Source: a virus. From it: 23,951 nucleotides of DNA. Every line of letters begins with the position of its first letter. Position 1 is the stretch's first letter. Positions 7,482-15,638 of this stretch are shown piece after piece. The position numbers and the translations under genes are program-made. Location of the stretch: positions 1 through 23,951 of IMG/VR virus record IMGVR_UViG_3300014914_000042; one strand, given 5' to 3'. The notes under the pieces were generated by a model that saw nothing but the letters and a program-made list of their open reading frames with translations, did no database searches and was not told where the DNA came from.

Positions 7482-10400
7482 ATGGGATTATCCGACACAA
7501 TTAAACATTTAAACGGGATAGGTGGAAAACATAAAGCTAAAGATATAAAAATTACTGATACAGGTGGTTTATATACGAGTGACAACGTTGAGGAAGCTTT
7601 ACAAGAAATCGGGGATAAAAGTATGACTGATCCAATGACAACAAGAGGTGATGTTATTGTTCGTGATTCGAGTAATGCAACTGCTAGACTTGGAGTAGGT
7701 ACAGACGGACAAGTTCTTACTTCTGACGGTACAGATATTAGTTGGGAGGATTCTGTAGGGGGAGAAGCTTCAACTGGGGCAGTAGTAAAACCAACTATCA
7801 CAGATAATGGAGATGGCACTATTGATATAGGAACTAATGGTGTTGTTAATTATATGACTACTGCTGACGGTGTTAGTGGAGTAATAGAAAGAGTTAATGC
7901 AACAACAGGTGTAACAGCTTTAGCATTGACTGATGGTGTTAATAATTATGTTTATTCTGATTATAATGCAGGTTCTCCAATTTATGCAGTAACAGTTAAT
8001 TCATCAGAATTTGGAGCAGATTATAGGAAAATACCTTTAGCTAAAATTTCAAAAGAAGGAAATGAACTGTATATGATGGAATATGATTCACAAGGTATTC
8101 TATTGGCAAATAAACACCTAATGAAAGACACGATCCTTAATGACCCACAAAGACAAGACGGTTTAACATTATCGACTTCTGCTACTAGAATTTCAACAAT
8201 CAGTTCAGGTTCTGCTTGGTTCTCGGTCGAGAGATATTCTTTAGCTGAAAATGTTTCAGGAACTTCTGGGACACTTACAGAATGTTATTTAACTGCTGGT
8301 ACTTGGAATAAAGCAGTAGTAACTTCATACGATTCAACTTATTATTCAGACGGTACAGATAGACAATCATTAGGGACAAACAAATATGTCGCTAAATATT
8401 TCTTTAGGGGTATTGGAGATGATAATGATGTTTATTATACTCATGGAGATACTTATAATTCAGAAGCTTCGGCTTTATCAGAAGCCGTGCCACCTACACC
8501 GTTTATAATATCTTCTCATGCTTTGTATGTTGGTAAAATAGTAATAAAACAAGGTGAAACGAATGGTACAGCTTATCCTAGAGCTTGGGGAACATCAGTT
8601 GTAGGTTCTGCAGTACAAAATCACGACGATTTGGCTAATATCAACCAAGCAGGTACTGGTATTGCAAATGGTCATATTGATGACGGTGTACAAACTATTG
8701 CAGGTGTAAAAACCTTTAGCGATGGTATTGTTGGAGATATAACGGGAAATGCAGACACAGCAACAGCTTTAGAAACTGCTAGAAATATTGCAGGACAAAG
8801 TTTTAATGGTACAGCTGATATAGATATAGCATCTACTGATTTAACTGATACAGCTAATATAGCTAAACTAGATGCAGCTAATACATTTACAAATACAGGG
8901 GATAATAGCTTTGCTGGTAATGTAGGAATAGGAACGACTAGTCCAGCAGAAAAACTAGATGTTATTGGGGATGCTCACTTTTCTGCGAATGGAAATAGTG
9001 GAGTAGAAATAAAAACAAATTCATCTAACACAGGTTTAATCACAGCACACAATCTATCTCCAGCAGACCCTGGTACAAGTACAATAAGCGAGGGTGCAAA
9101 CTTTGGGTTTAATGGGGCACCCTCTAATTTTTTCGGAATGGGGTTAGGTGCAATTAGAAATGGCAAGTGTGATATTTGGTTTCAAACTGGAAATATCAAT
9201 GGAGGCGGTTATAGATTTTATAAGGGTATAACTGAACTGGTTACAATATCGAAAGATGGTGATATAGGCATAGACGCACCAAATCCAATAGAAAAACTCG
9301 ACATTGACGGAAAAGCATCAAGTTCATTTATAAGAATGTGCAATAACAATACTGGGAGATTAGACAATGAGGGATTATATGTTGGTGTTGCAGGGACAAC
9401 GGGAGAAGGATATATTGGAACAAGACATAATAAAGCATTACATTTTAGAACAAACCAAAAAGACGCTCTATTTATAGACATAAATCAGAATGTAGGTATG
9501 AACACAACTACACCACAATTTTTATTAGATCTTGATAAGGATATACCTACTATTCTAAAAGCAGGAGATGATAAGCCTATATACCTAATGAGAGATTGTG
9601 CAGTAGGATTTAACGGTTATTATGATAATGGCTGGAAATATGGTAAAGGGTCTAGTAGTGATTATGCAGTATATACAGCAATCAACGCTGGTTTAGGTAC
9701 ATATACTATCGCAATTACAGAAAATGCTGGGGACGATGGAGACGAAGCAGTTTTTTCAGAGGTGGTAACAATTACTAAGGACAAAAATGTAGGTGTTGGA
9801 ACAACTAGTCCAGATACAAAACTACATATTCACGATGCAGAAAGTGATGCAACCATTACGCTATCTGGAGACGATGCAACTGCTGGTATAGGTAGAATTA
9901 ATTTTACAGATACTACAAGTGGCTATACAACATTATTTAATGTTCTTGGCTCTAATAGGGCGGGTGATGACAGTAATCGATTGACGTTATGGACTACACC
10001 GAATGGTTCAAATTATCATAAATATTTTACAGCACTAGAAAATACTGCAGAAGACAATAGTGCAGGTGATATGGCGTTTGCTGGGAAAATAGGTATAGGA
10101 ACAGATGCACCAACAACAGAACTTGAGGTTGTTGGTGATATAACAAGCGTTGGAACTAAATGGACTGCTAGAACAAGTGCTGCAAATAATGGTTGGTATG
10201 GTATTGCATATGGTAACGGAATGTTTGTAACCACTAGTGATACTGGTACTGGTAACAGAGTTATGACCTCACCAGATGGTATCAACTGGACTTCAAGAAC
10301 AAGTGCTGCAAATAATAATTGGAGTGGCGTTGCGTATGGTAATGGTCTTTTTGTGGCAGTTGCTTATACTGGTACTGGTAACAGAGTTATGACTTCACCA

Positions 10401-11237
10401 GATGGTATTAATTGGACTGCTAGGACAAGTGCTACAGATAATCGTTGGATTAGCATTACATATGGCAATGGAATGTTTGTGGCAGTTGCTTATAGTGGTA
10501 CTGGTAACAGAGTTATGACCTCACCAGATGGTATCAACTGGACTTCAAGAACAAGTGCTGCAGATAATAATTGGATTAGCGTTACATATGGTAACGGTCT
10601 TTTTGTGGCAGTTGCTTATACTGGTACTGGTAATAGAGTTATGACCTCACCAGATGGTATTAATTGGACTGCTAGGACAAGTGCTACAGATAATCGTTGG
10701 CGTGGCGTTACATATGGTAACGGTCTTTTTGTAGCCGTTGCTTATACTGGTACTGGTAATAGAGTTATGACCTCACCAGATGGTATTAACTGGACTTCAA
10801 GAACAAGTGCTGCAAATAATAATTGGAGTGGCGTTGCGTATGGTAATGGACTTTTTGTAGCCGTTGCTTATAGTGGTACTGGTAATAGAGTTATGACCTC
10901 ACCAGATGGTATTAATTGGACTTCAAGAACAAGTGCTGCAAATAATAATTGGCGTGGCGTGGCGTATGGTAACGGAATGTTTGTAACCACTAGTGATACT
11001 GGTACTGGTAACAGAGTTATGACCAGTGGTAAACAGCTTGTGAATGAACAATCCAATAAAATTGAACACGGCGAAAAGAGCTTCACTGGTAATGTAGGTA
11101 TTGGAACAACTAGTCCTACTTCTAAACTACAAGTAACAGGATTACCTGAATACACAAACAATACAACAGCAACAGCAGGCGGTTTAACAGCTGGAGCTTT
11201 TTATAGAACAGGAGATACACTAAAAGTCGTACATTAA
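7482..11237 (+). CDS. Large fibre protein with seven-blade propeller repeats
   Basis: A 1251-residue fibre. Residues 1-95 are a typical fibre N-terminus (N-V-E-E-A-L-Q-E-I-G, then T-T-R-G-D-V-I-V and G-Q-V-L-T-S-D-G). The shaft carries six spaced repeats of the N-V-G-I-G-T-T-S-P type at about residues 480, 593, 669, 769, 869 and 1204, each followed by K-L-x-V/I. Residues 894-1187 are seven 42-residue units with W at the start and an Asp-box-like S-P-D-G-I-N-W. The last 30 residues (A-G-G-L-T-A-G-A-F-Y-R-T-G-D ending K-V-V-H) match a C-terminus common on phage fibres. There is no S74 chaperone domain. Its place between capsid and connector genes is unusual for a tail fibre and raises the option of a head fibre. 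It probably binds host surface sugars or proteins (inference). Confidence 0.88.
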   Translation: MGLSDTIKHLNGIGGKHKAKDIKITDTGGLYTSDNVEEALQEIGDKSMTDPMTTRGDVIVRDSSNATARLGVGTDGQVLTSDGTDISWEDSVGGEASTGAVVKPTITDNGDGTIDIGTNGVVNYMTTADGVSGVIERVNATTGVTALALTDGVNNYVYSDYNAGSPIYAVTVNSSEFGADYRKIPLAKISKEGNELYMMEYDSQGILLANKHLMKDTILNDPQRQDGLTLSTSATRISTISSGSAWFSVERYSLAENVSGTSGTLTECYLTAGTWNKAVVTSYDSTYYSDGTDRQSLGTNKYVAKYFFRGIGDDNDVYYTHGDTYNSEASALSEAVPPTPFIISSHALYVGKIVIKQGETNGTAYPRAWGTSVVGSAVQNHDDLANINQAGTGIANGHIDDGVQTIAGVKTFSDGIVGDITGNADTATALETARNIAGQSFNGTADIDIASTDLTDTANIAKLDAANTFTNTGDNSFAGNVGIGTTSPAEKLDVIGDAHFSANGNSGVEIKTNSSNTGLITAHNLSPADPGTSTISEGANFGFNGAPSNFFGMGLGAIRNGKCDIWFQTGNINGGGYRFYKGITELVTISKDGDIGIDAPNPIEKLDIDGKASSSFIRMCNNNTGRLDNEGLYVGVAGTTGEGYIGTRHNKALHFRTNQKDALFIDINQNVGMNTTTPQFLLDLDKDIPTILKAGDDKPIYLMRDCAVGFNGYYDNGWKYGKGSSSDYAVYTAINAGLGTYTIAITENAGDDGDEAVFSEVVTITKDKNVGVGTTSPDTKLHIHDAESDATITLSGDDATAGIGRINFTDTTSGYTTLFNVLGSNRAGDDSNRLTLWTTPNGSNYHKYFTALENTAEDNSAGDMAFAGKIGIGTDAPTTELEVVGDITSVGTKWTARTSAANNGWYGIAYGNGMFVTTSDTGTGNRVMTSPDGINWTSRTSAANNNWSGVAYGNGLFVAVAYTGTGNRVMTSPDGINWTARTSATDNRWISITYGNGMFVAVAYSGTGNRVMTSPDGINWTSRTSAADNNWISVTYGNGLFVAVAYTGTGNRVMTSPDGINWTARTSATDNRWRGVTYGNGLFVAVAYTGTGNRVMTSPDGINWTSRTSAANNNWSGVAYGNGLFVAVAYSGTGNRVMTSPDGINWTSRTSAANNNWRGVAYGNGMFVTTSDTGTGNRVMTSGKQLVNEQSNKIEHGEKSFTGNVGIGTTSPTSKLQVTGLPEYTNNTTATAGGLTAGAFYRTGDTLKVVH
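10161..11042 (+). repeat. Seven tandem 126-bp coding repeats (propeller blades)
   Basis: Seven in-frame copies, each exactly 126 bp, with Trp codons at 10161, 10287, 10413, 10539, 10665, 10791 and 10917. Copies 2-6 are nearly identical. Two subtypes alternate: T-S-R-T-S-A-A-[ND]-N-N (copies 2, 4, 6, 7) and T-A-R-T-S-A-T-D-N-R (copies 3, 5). Copies 1 and 7 share the variant M-F-V-T-T-S-D-T, and copy 7 drops the Asp-box Trp end, so these cap the array. Confidence 0.95.
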
Positions 11238-11249
11238 GACTACTAATAT

Positions 11250-11275
11250 AGGGAGGTTTTGTAGTTCCTCCCTTT
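11250..11275 (+). terminator. Possible terminator after the fibre gene
   Basis: A 7-bp GC-rich stem, AGGGAGG with CCTCCCT, with a 10-base loop, then TTAAAATAAA. The U-tract is short, so termination may be partial. It lies 13 bases after the fibre stop. Confidence 0.5.
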
Positions 11276-11312
11276 AAAATAAACTACACATTTAAAACTT
11301 ATTAAAAAAACT

Positions 11313-11447
11313 ATGTTTAAAATTACAGAAGAAACACTACAAAAGGTTGTAAACTATATGGCTCAACAACCATATGCACAAGTTTTTCAGCTAATAGCTG
11401 AGCTACAACAACTAGAAAAAATTGAAGAAAAAGAAACTAAAAAATAA
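11313..11447 (+). CDS. Short fibre-associated helical protein, unknown
   Basis: A 44-codon frame beginning after an A-rich leader (TTAAAAAAACT before ATG). The peptide is helical: I-T-E-E-T-L-Q-K-V-V-N-Y, then Q-P-Y-A-Q-V-F-Q-L-I-A-E-L-Q-Q-L-E, with a charged tail. Small proteins with this pattern (L-Q-x-V-x-N-Y-x-x-x-x-P-Y-x-x-V-x-x-L-I) are common next to phage fibre genes, but their role is not known to me. It ends one base before the next start, which supports real coupled translation. Confidence 0.65.
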   Translation: MFKITEETLQKVVNYMAQQPYAQVFQLIAELQQLEKIEEKETKK

Positions 11448-11448
11448 C

Positions 11449-12090
11449 ATGACAATAGAATACATATCACAGGCAGGACTACTCGGAGTTGGGGCAATAG
11501 CAATATTTCTTACGTACTTATATTTTAAAAAGAAACTAGACGAAACCCCGGTATCAAATCCACAAAAACACAGGTTCTTTAACCTTGTTGAATATGAACT
11601 ATTAAACAGAATCCCAAACATAAAACTTTATCATAATGAGGTGTATTGTAAAGGTAGGACTGAATTGTTCAGGGATATATTACAGATCAAATTTAAACAT
11701 TGGGAGGATGGGTTAAGAGAAGCAATGGTAATGGGAAATGACAAGATGAGTGACAATGAATTACAATCACTTCTAGAAAGGGCGACATTAAACTTCGTAA
11801 AAGGTTATCAAAGAGAGTGGAAAGACACACTACAACTAGATAAAGATAAAATAGCACTTGTAACTAATAAATTTAATAAGTGGCATCAGAGTAAAGTAGA
11901 GATGTACATGGATTCTATTAGAGGAATTTGCCAGGGAAATTCTTTTAGTTCAGTAAGGGAAAAGGCTAATGCTTTCCTAGAGGTTAATTGCTCAATGTTG
12001 ATACTCACAATTATTGATGCAGAGGAAAGTTTGGGGAGTTTAAACGGAGATTTATCAGGTACACAATACAAGGATAACATAATAAAATAA
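11449..12090 (+). CDS. Membrane-anchored protein of the fibre cluster, unknown
   Basis: A 213-residue protein with an N-terminal membrane segment at about residues 6-25 (the G-L-L-G-V-G-A-I-A-I-F-L-T-Y-L-Y-F stretch), then a K-K-K stop-transfer signal. This orientation places the remaining 185 mostly helical, charged residues in the cytoplasm. I chose the start at 11449, directly after the previous stop, over an in-frame ATG at 11422 that lies inside the preceding gene. No known domain is recognised. The position, between a fibre and connector genes, is unusual for a membrane protein. It could be a superinfection-exclusion or assembly factor, but nothing in the sequence proves either. Confidence 0.75.
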   Translation: MTIEYISQAGLLGVGAIAIFLTYLYFKKKLDETPVSNPQKHRFFNLVEYELLNRIPNIKLYHNEVYCKGRTELFRDILQIKFKHWEDGLREAMVMGNDKMSDNELQSLLERATLNFVKGYQREWKDTLQLDKDKIALVTNKFNKWHQSKVEMYMDSIRGICQGNSFSSVREKANAFLEVNCSMLILTIIDAEESLGSLNGDLSGTQYKDNIIK

Positions 12091-12095
12091 GCGTT

Positions 12096-12125
12096 TTGTT
12101 CCCTATTGTCCTGATATGTTATACA
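12096..12125 (+). promoter_or_regulatory. Weak candidate promoter before the connector genes
   Basis: TTGTTC at 12096-12101 and TATACA at 12120-12125 with an 18-base spacer, in the 69-base gap before the connector gene. The boxes match the consensus only partly. Confidence 0.25.
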
Positions 12126-12159
12126 CTAAAATCAGTATTAATATTATTAATAAAAAAAT

Positions 12160-12768
12160 ATGATTGTAACAGTAGACGAAATAAAGACATATTTATATGG
12201 AACAACAGTACCTGCAAGTTATGACACTCTGTTTACACAGTTGATAAATGAAGTTGAGGCAGAAATAAAATCATATACTGGTGTCGTTATCGGTAATGAT
12301 ACAGAGTATGTATCTATTTCAAATGAGGTTGGCGACGGTGCTAATGTTCCTGTAATTAGAACTAGGTACAAACCTGTTAGAACACTTACAAAAATTGAGG
12401 TAAAGGATACAGATTTTAATTGGGTTGAAAACACTGATCAAGATTTATCAAATATTGATATAGATGGCAGTGTTATTCATACTAAAAGTGTTTATGCTAG
12501 GGGTGTTATGAATTTAAAATTTTCATATACGGCAGGATATTTAACAACTGAAGTTCCAGAGGATTTAAAAAGGTGTGCGATTATGATGGTTATTAGTGCT
12601 TTTAATAAAAGGGAATCAATCGGATATAATTCGCAAGATGTATTAGATTTAAGTTTAGCTATATCAAATACAACACCTATTGAAATAGCTAATATTTTAG
12701 AAGAGTATAGGGGAAACTATTTGGAAAAAAATAGGATAAGAGTCGAAAATGCAGCAGCAACTTATTAA
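12160..12768 (+). CDS. Head-tail connector (gp6-like adaptor)
   Basis: Predicted adaptor ring beneath the portal, 202 residues. The N-terminus (V-T-V-D-E-I-K-T-Y-L, then D-T-L-F-T-Q-L-I-N-E-V-E-A-E-I-K-S-Y-T-G) is the recognisable helical start of the gp6/gp15-like connector family. A beta region follows with P-V-I-R-T-R-Y-K-P-V-R-T-L and then A-G-Y-L-T-T-E-V-P-E-D-L-K-R-C-A, both typical of the fold. It starts a run of connector and tail genes with minimal spacing. At 202 residues it is somewhat longer than the shortest members. Confidence 0.85.
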   Translation: MIVTVDEIKTYLYGTTVPASYDTLFTQLINEVEAEIKSYTGVVIGNDTEYVSISNEVGDGANVPVIRTRYKPVRTLTKIEVKDTDFNWVENTDQDLSNIDIDGSVIHTKSVYARGVMNLKFSYTAGYLTTEVPEDLKRCAIMMVISAFNKRESIGYNSQDVLDLSLAISNTTPIEIANILEEYRGNYLEKNRIRVENAAATY

Positions 12769-12779
12769 GCACAAACATT

Positions 12780-13097
12780 ATGAGAACAAACATGGTTTTT
12801 ACGACATACAGGAGGATCACAGAGGGGAGCGAAAGGAAATACAGCACTACGCCTACACTTGAGAATGTAACGGGCTATATGACGCCATTAACAGCTGAAA
12901 AGAGTGCGATGCTGGGTGTTGATTATGCTGTTGACACATATAGTGTGCAAACAGATTCACAAGATTTTGAAAGGCATGATAAAATTGTAATTGCATTCCC
13001 TACACTTTTGGCTGGTGACTATTATGTAACAGGGTTAAAGAAACATTTCCTTAATGGATTAGAGAAAAGTAGTTTAATAATAAACCAAGATGCTTAG
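12780..13097 (+). CDS. Head closure (stopper) protein
   Basis: A 105-residue beta-rich protein (R-I-T-E-G-S-E-R-K-Y, then F-E-R-H-D-K-I-V-I and G-D-Y-Y-V-T-G-L-K-K). Its size and place between the gp6-like connector and the gp10-like protein are those of a head-tail stopper, which would seal the head after packaging and join it to the tail. There is no decisive motif. Its end overlaps the next gene by eight bases (ATGCTTAG), so the two are translationally coupled. The stop is TAG. Confidence 0.7.
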   Translation: MRTNMVFTTYRRITEGSERKYSTTPTLENVTGYMTPLTAEKSAMLGVDYAVDTYSVQTDSQDFERHDKIVIAFPTLLAGDYYVTGLKKHFLNGLEKSSLIINQDA

Positions 13098-13509
13098 TAT
13101 CGAGATTGATCAGAAAAAAGTGGGAACAATGCTTGCACTTGCACCGGAAAAAACACGGAATGCATTAAAAAAATCATTACAAGAAAGTTCTGCATTCGTT
13201 CAGAAAGATGCTCAAAAACTAGCACCTCTAGACACTGGCGAATTAAGCAAAAGTATAACAACTAAGGTTCATGGGCATCATTATGCAAAGATAGGGACAA
13301 GTCTGGTTTATGCAGCGATACAGGAATATGGTGGAACTATAAAGGCTAAAAACAAACCGTATTTACATTTTAGAACAAAGTCAGGGAATTGGGTAAAGGT
13401 CAAAAGTGTTGTTATAAAGGCTAGAAAATACATGGAAGGAGCGTATAAAAAGAATATAAAGAAGGTTGTTAAAACGTTTGAAAAGAATATAGATGCAATA
13501 TTTAAATAA
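13090..13509 (+). CDS. HK97 gp10-like tail completion protein
   Basis: A 139-residue protein of the HK97 gp10 family, which acts at the head-tail joint or tail end. The core is clear: A-Q-K-L-A-P-L-D-T-G-E-L at residues 41-52, then S-L-V-Y-A-A-I-Q-E-Y-G-G-T at about 71-83 (the A-P-x-D-T-G-x-L and Y-A-x-x-x-E-Y-G-T signature), then an aromatic P-Y-L-H-F region. The C-terminal 35 residues are strongly basic and helical. Confidence 0.9.
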   Translation: MLSIEIDQKKVGTMLALAPEKTRNALKKSLQESSAFVQKDAQKLAPLDTGELSKSITTKVHGHHYAKIGTSLVYAAIQEYGGTIKAKNKPYLHFRTKSGNWVKVKSVVIKARKYMEGAYKKNIKKVVKTFEKNIDAIFK

Positions 13510-13515
13510 AAATTT

Positions 13516-13953
13516 ATGAGTTTAATCAGTATTAGAACACAGATAGTATCATTGTTAGATAATATAAAAGTAGCAGCTGGATTTAATGCTGTTTATTATG
13601 ATGCACCAACGTCTATCAATGTAACTCCTGCTGTAGCTGTTATTTTGGGCGGATTTAGTGAAGAAATTGGATCAAATGCGGGAAACATTTTAAACTGTAC
13701 ATATACAATCCGTGTAATGGTTGAAAAAAAGGAAAGTGATTTTAATGATGTTGAACAAACAAGTAAAGTTTTAAACATTACAGATGCAATTCTTGCTGAA
13801 TTTAGGAAAAAAGAAAACACAACGCTTAGTGGAGCATCGTATTCAATGATGACTGCAAATGGATCTCCGTTACAAATAGGCGAACTTGAGCAAATTAACG
13901 TATTTTATGTTAATATAGAACTAGCTGTAAAAGAATATAATTCAATTTGTTAA
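13516..13953 (+). CDS. Tail terminator protein
   Basis: A 145-residue protein that fits the tail terminator (gpU-like), the ring that stops tail tube growth and joins the tail to the head. The N-terminal helix I-R-T-Q-I-V-S-L-L-D is followed by the beta strands of the fold (A-V-A-V-I-L-G-G-F, then C-T-Y-T-I-R-V-M-V-E). The second helix begins at about residue 75 (V-E-Q-T-S-K-V-L-N-I-T-D-A-I). Called mainly by position directly before the tail tube block and by secondary structure pattern. Confidence 0.78.
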   Translation: MSLISIRTQIVSLLDNIKVAAGFNAVYYDAPTSINVTPAVAVILGGFSEEIGSNAGNILNCTYTIRVMVEKKESDFNDVEQTSKVLNITDAILAEFRKKENTTLSGASYSMMTANGSPLQIGELEQINVFYVNIELAVKEYNSIC

Positions 13954-13962
13954 TAAAAAAAT

Positions 13963-14139
13963 ATGGATAAAGCTAAAAAAACAGTAATGAATGATGAAAA
14001 AAAGGAAAAAGTTGTTAAAAAAGAAGAAGTAAAAAAACAACCTATGAAAGACTTTGTTTTTTTTGAAACAGATAAAAATGTTATAATAAAAGCAATGGAT
14101 CTAAAAGAGGCAACAGAAAAATATAATCTAAAAAAATAA
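13963..14139 (+). CDS. Short lysine-rich protein next to the tail tube
   Basis: A 58-codon frame, too short for routine prediction, that fills the gap before the tail tube gene. The start is preceded by TAATAAAAAAAT. Residues 1-28 are a charged K/E-rich stretch. Residues 30-58 look like a small folded part (F-V-F-F-E-T-D-K-N-V-I-I-K-A-M-D-L-K-E-A). The next ATG begins one base after its stop. Its build is reminiscent of the lysine-rich protein at 6898, but no function is recognised. Confidence 0.6.
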   Translation: MDKAKKTVMNDEKKEKVVKKEEVKKQPMKDFVFFETDKNVIIKAMDLKEATEKYNLKK

Positions 14140-14140
14140 T

Positions 14141-15121
14141 ATGGTTAATCAATTAGGAAGACTAAATGGAATAGGTTTAGCAAAAGAAGCAGTGAGAGGA
14201 ACAGCAATAGCAACGCCAGATTTTTGGTTACAATGGGAAGCTATCAACCATGATGATGTTGTTACATATGTTGACAATGTGAGTGGTAGTGGTTCAGTTG
14301 TTGATTCTAGAGGTAGTGAGGTTGTATCTAAACATGCTGAAGGCGGTTATGATTTCTTAATCGGGTCAGAATCTTTTGGATTACCTTTGCTGTCTACACT
14401 AGGTGCTGTATCAAGTGCTGCTGCTGGTGGTGAGACTGCTGTATATGATCATACATTCACACTAACTAATACAAGTGAAAGACAAACGTTAACAGTGTTT
14501 GAGGATACACCAAATGGTGATCGAAGTTTTGCAAATGCTGTTTCTTCAGGAATTTCAATCAGTTTTGAAGCTGGTAAATTAATGAATTATAGTCTTGGGT
14601 TGACTTCATTTTCTGGAGAATCAAAAACGCTTTCTGCTAGTTGTCCTGTGGAAAATGTTTTTAGGCCACAAGATTTCAGTATTAAAATGGCTGATGATGT
14701 TGCTGGTTTAGATGCTGCTTCAGTAATAGTAGTAAAAACTGCTTCGGTAGAAATTGCATGCGCTGCAACTCCAAACGTTGTACTAGGTCAATTAAACCCT
14801 GCTGATATATTAAGTGGTACGTTCGGCATAACTGGTAAATTTTCTTTACTAATGGACGATGCAACTTATACAGATTTACAACTAAATGGATCACATAAAG
14901 CACTTAGATTATCACTACAAAATGGTGATGTTGATATCGGTGTAGCTTCGCATCCTGGATTCACGATGGATTTGAGCAAATGTTTCTTTCAAGAAATATC
15001 AAACAGTAAAGGACTTGATGATTTAGTTGAGCAAGAAGTTACATTTAAAGCGACTATTGATTGTGCAACTGGATTGATAGTTGACAATGTGGTTCTTACA
15101 AATACAACTGCAAGCTACTAA
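14141..15121 (+). CDS. Major tail tube protein
   Basis: Predicted tail tube subunit of 326 residues. The N-terminus (G-R-L-N-G-I-G-L-A-K-E-A-V-R-G-T-A) is a familiar opening of phage tail tube proteins. The body is almost all beta strands with many Ser, Thr and Gly, and includes the glycine-rich turn S-S-A-A-A-G-G-E-T-A. It lies between the terminator and the tape-measure chaperone, where a tail tube protein is expected. At 326 residues it is longer than simple tube proteins and probably carries an extra surface Ig-like part near the C-terminus (inference). Confidence 0.85.
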   Translation: MVNQLGRLNGIGLAKEAVRGTAIATPDFWLQWEAINHDDVVTYVDNVSGSGSVVDSRGSEVVSKHAEGGYDFLIGSESFGLPLLSTLGAVSSAAAGGETAVYDHTFTLTNTSERQTLTVFEDTPNGDRSFANAVSSGISISFEAGKLMNYSLGLTSFSGESKTLSASCPVENVFRPQDFSIKMADDVAGLDAASVIVVKTASVEIACAATPNVVLGQLNPADILSGTFGITGKFSLLMDDATYTDLQLNGSHKALRLSLQNGDVDIGVASHPGFTMDLSKCFFQEISNSKGLDDLVEQEVTFKATIDCATGLIVDNVVLTNTTASY

Positions 15122-15144
15122 TATTAATTAAAAAAGTAAAAAAT

Positions 15145-15456
15145 ATGGATAATATTTTCGTAGATGATTCACTAATAAAGATTGATTTAAAAGATGGTTT
15201 ATTTGTAGAAGTGACTGCAAGTATGTCATATGTAGAGTTTAAAACTTTATTTGCAAAGGGTGAGCAAACTGATTTAGATTTCTTAGTGGCAGTTGTAAAG
15301 AAATGGAACTTTAAAAGTAAAGATGGTGTAGAAATGCCATGTAATGAGGACAATATAAGAAAGCTCTCCTCTAAAATGGTTATGCCATTAGCTAGTGAAT
15401 TGATTCAAATTTATATGCCGGAAAAAAAAATTCTACAGGACTCTATAAAAAAATAG
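15145..15456 (+). CDS. Tape-measure assembly chaperone, unshifted form (gpG-like)
   Basis: A 103-residue protein in the position of the tail assembly chaperone that coats the tape measure during tail building. Residues 7-45 include D-D-S-L-I-K-I-D-L-K, and the rest is helical (C-N-E-D-N-I-R-K-L-S, then A-S-E-L-I-Q-I-Y-M-P). It is the short product of a frameshift pair: it ends with TAG at 15454-15456, directly after the second A-rich slip site. The longer form is listed separately. Confidence 0.82.
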   Translation: MDNIFVDDSLIKIDLKDGLFVEVTASMSYVEFKTLFAKGEQTDLDFLVAVVKKWNFKSKDGVEMPCNEDNIRKLSSKMVMPLASELIQIYMPEKKILQDSIKK

Positions 15457-15638
15457 TCAGAGGGTATAAAGTCATTGATGGAAGTGAAGAATATACGGAC
15501 TATGTAATGTCAAAAGAGTTTGGTTTGGATTGGAAACGTTATAACAACAAAAGAATGCAAACCTTTATTGAAATAATGAATTACGAAACAGAGAAAGCAA
15601 ATAACCAAATTAAAAAGAATGGCAACAAAAGAAGTTAA
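15145..15638 (+). CDS. Tape-measure chaperone, -1 frameshift long form (gpGT-like)
   Basis: A programmed -1 shift would give a fused 164-residue form. Two A-AAA-AAA heptamers in the reading frame (at 15423-15429 and 15447-15453) precede the stop. Both are the ideal slippery type, and a shift at either one enters the same open frame. That frame runs to TAA at 15636-15638, overlapping the tape-measure start at 15619 by 20 bases. The shifted part (I-V-R-G-Y-K-V-I-D-G, then K-E-F-G-L-D-W-K-R-Y) has no own start codon in a good context and would otherwise leave a 160-base gap. The G/GT pattern is well known in siphoviruses. The share of ribosomes that shift cannot be read from sequence. Confidence 0.75.
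15423..15453 (+). promoter_or_regulatory. Tandem slippery heptamers for the -1 frameshift
   Basis: Two A-AAA-AAA heptamers 24 bases apart, each placed so that two AAA codons sit in the ribosome. The first lies in a run of nine A bases after GG. The second is followed at once by the TAG stop. No strong downstream pseudoknot is obvious by eye. Confidence 0.75.

Noticed and set aside
10161-11042. Regular 126-bp repeats as a CRISPR array
   Set aside because: The repeats are contiguous, in frame and coding, with no spacers; they are protein blades.
11422-11448. Earlier start for the membrane protein
   Set aside because: It would lie inside the 44-codon gene and add an unlikely K-rich stretch; the ATG at 11449 directly after the stop is better.
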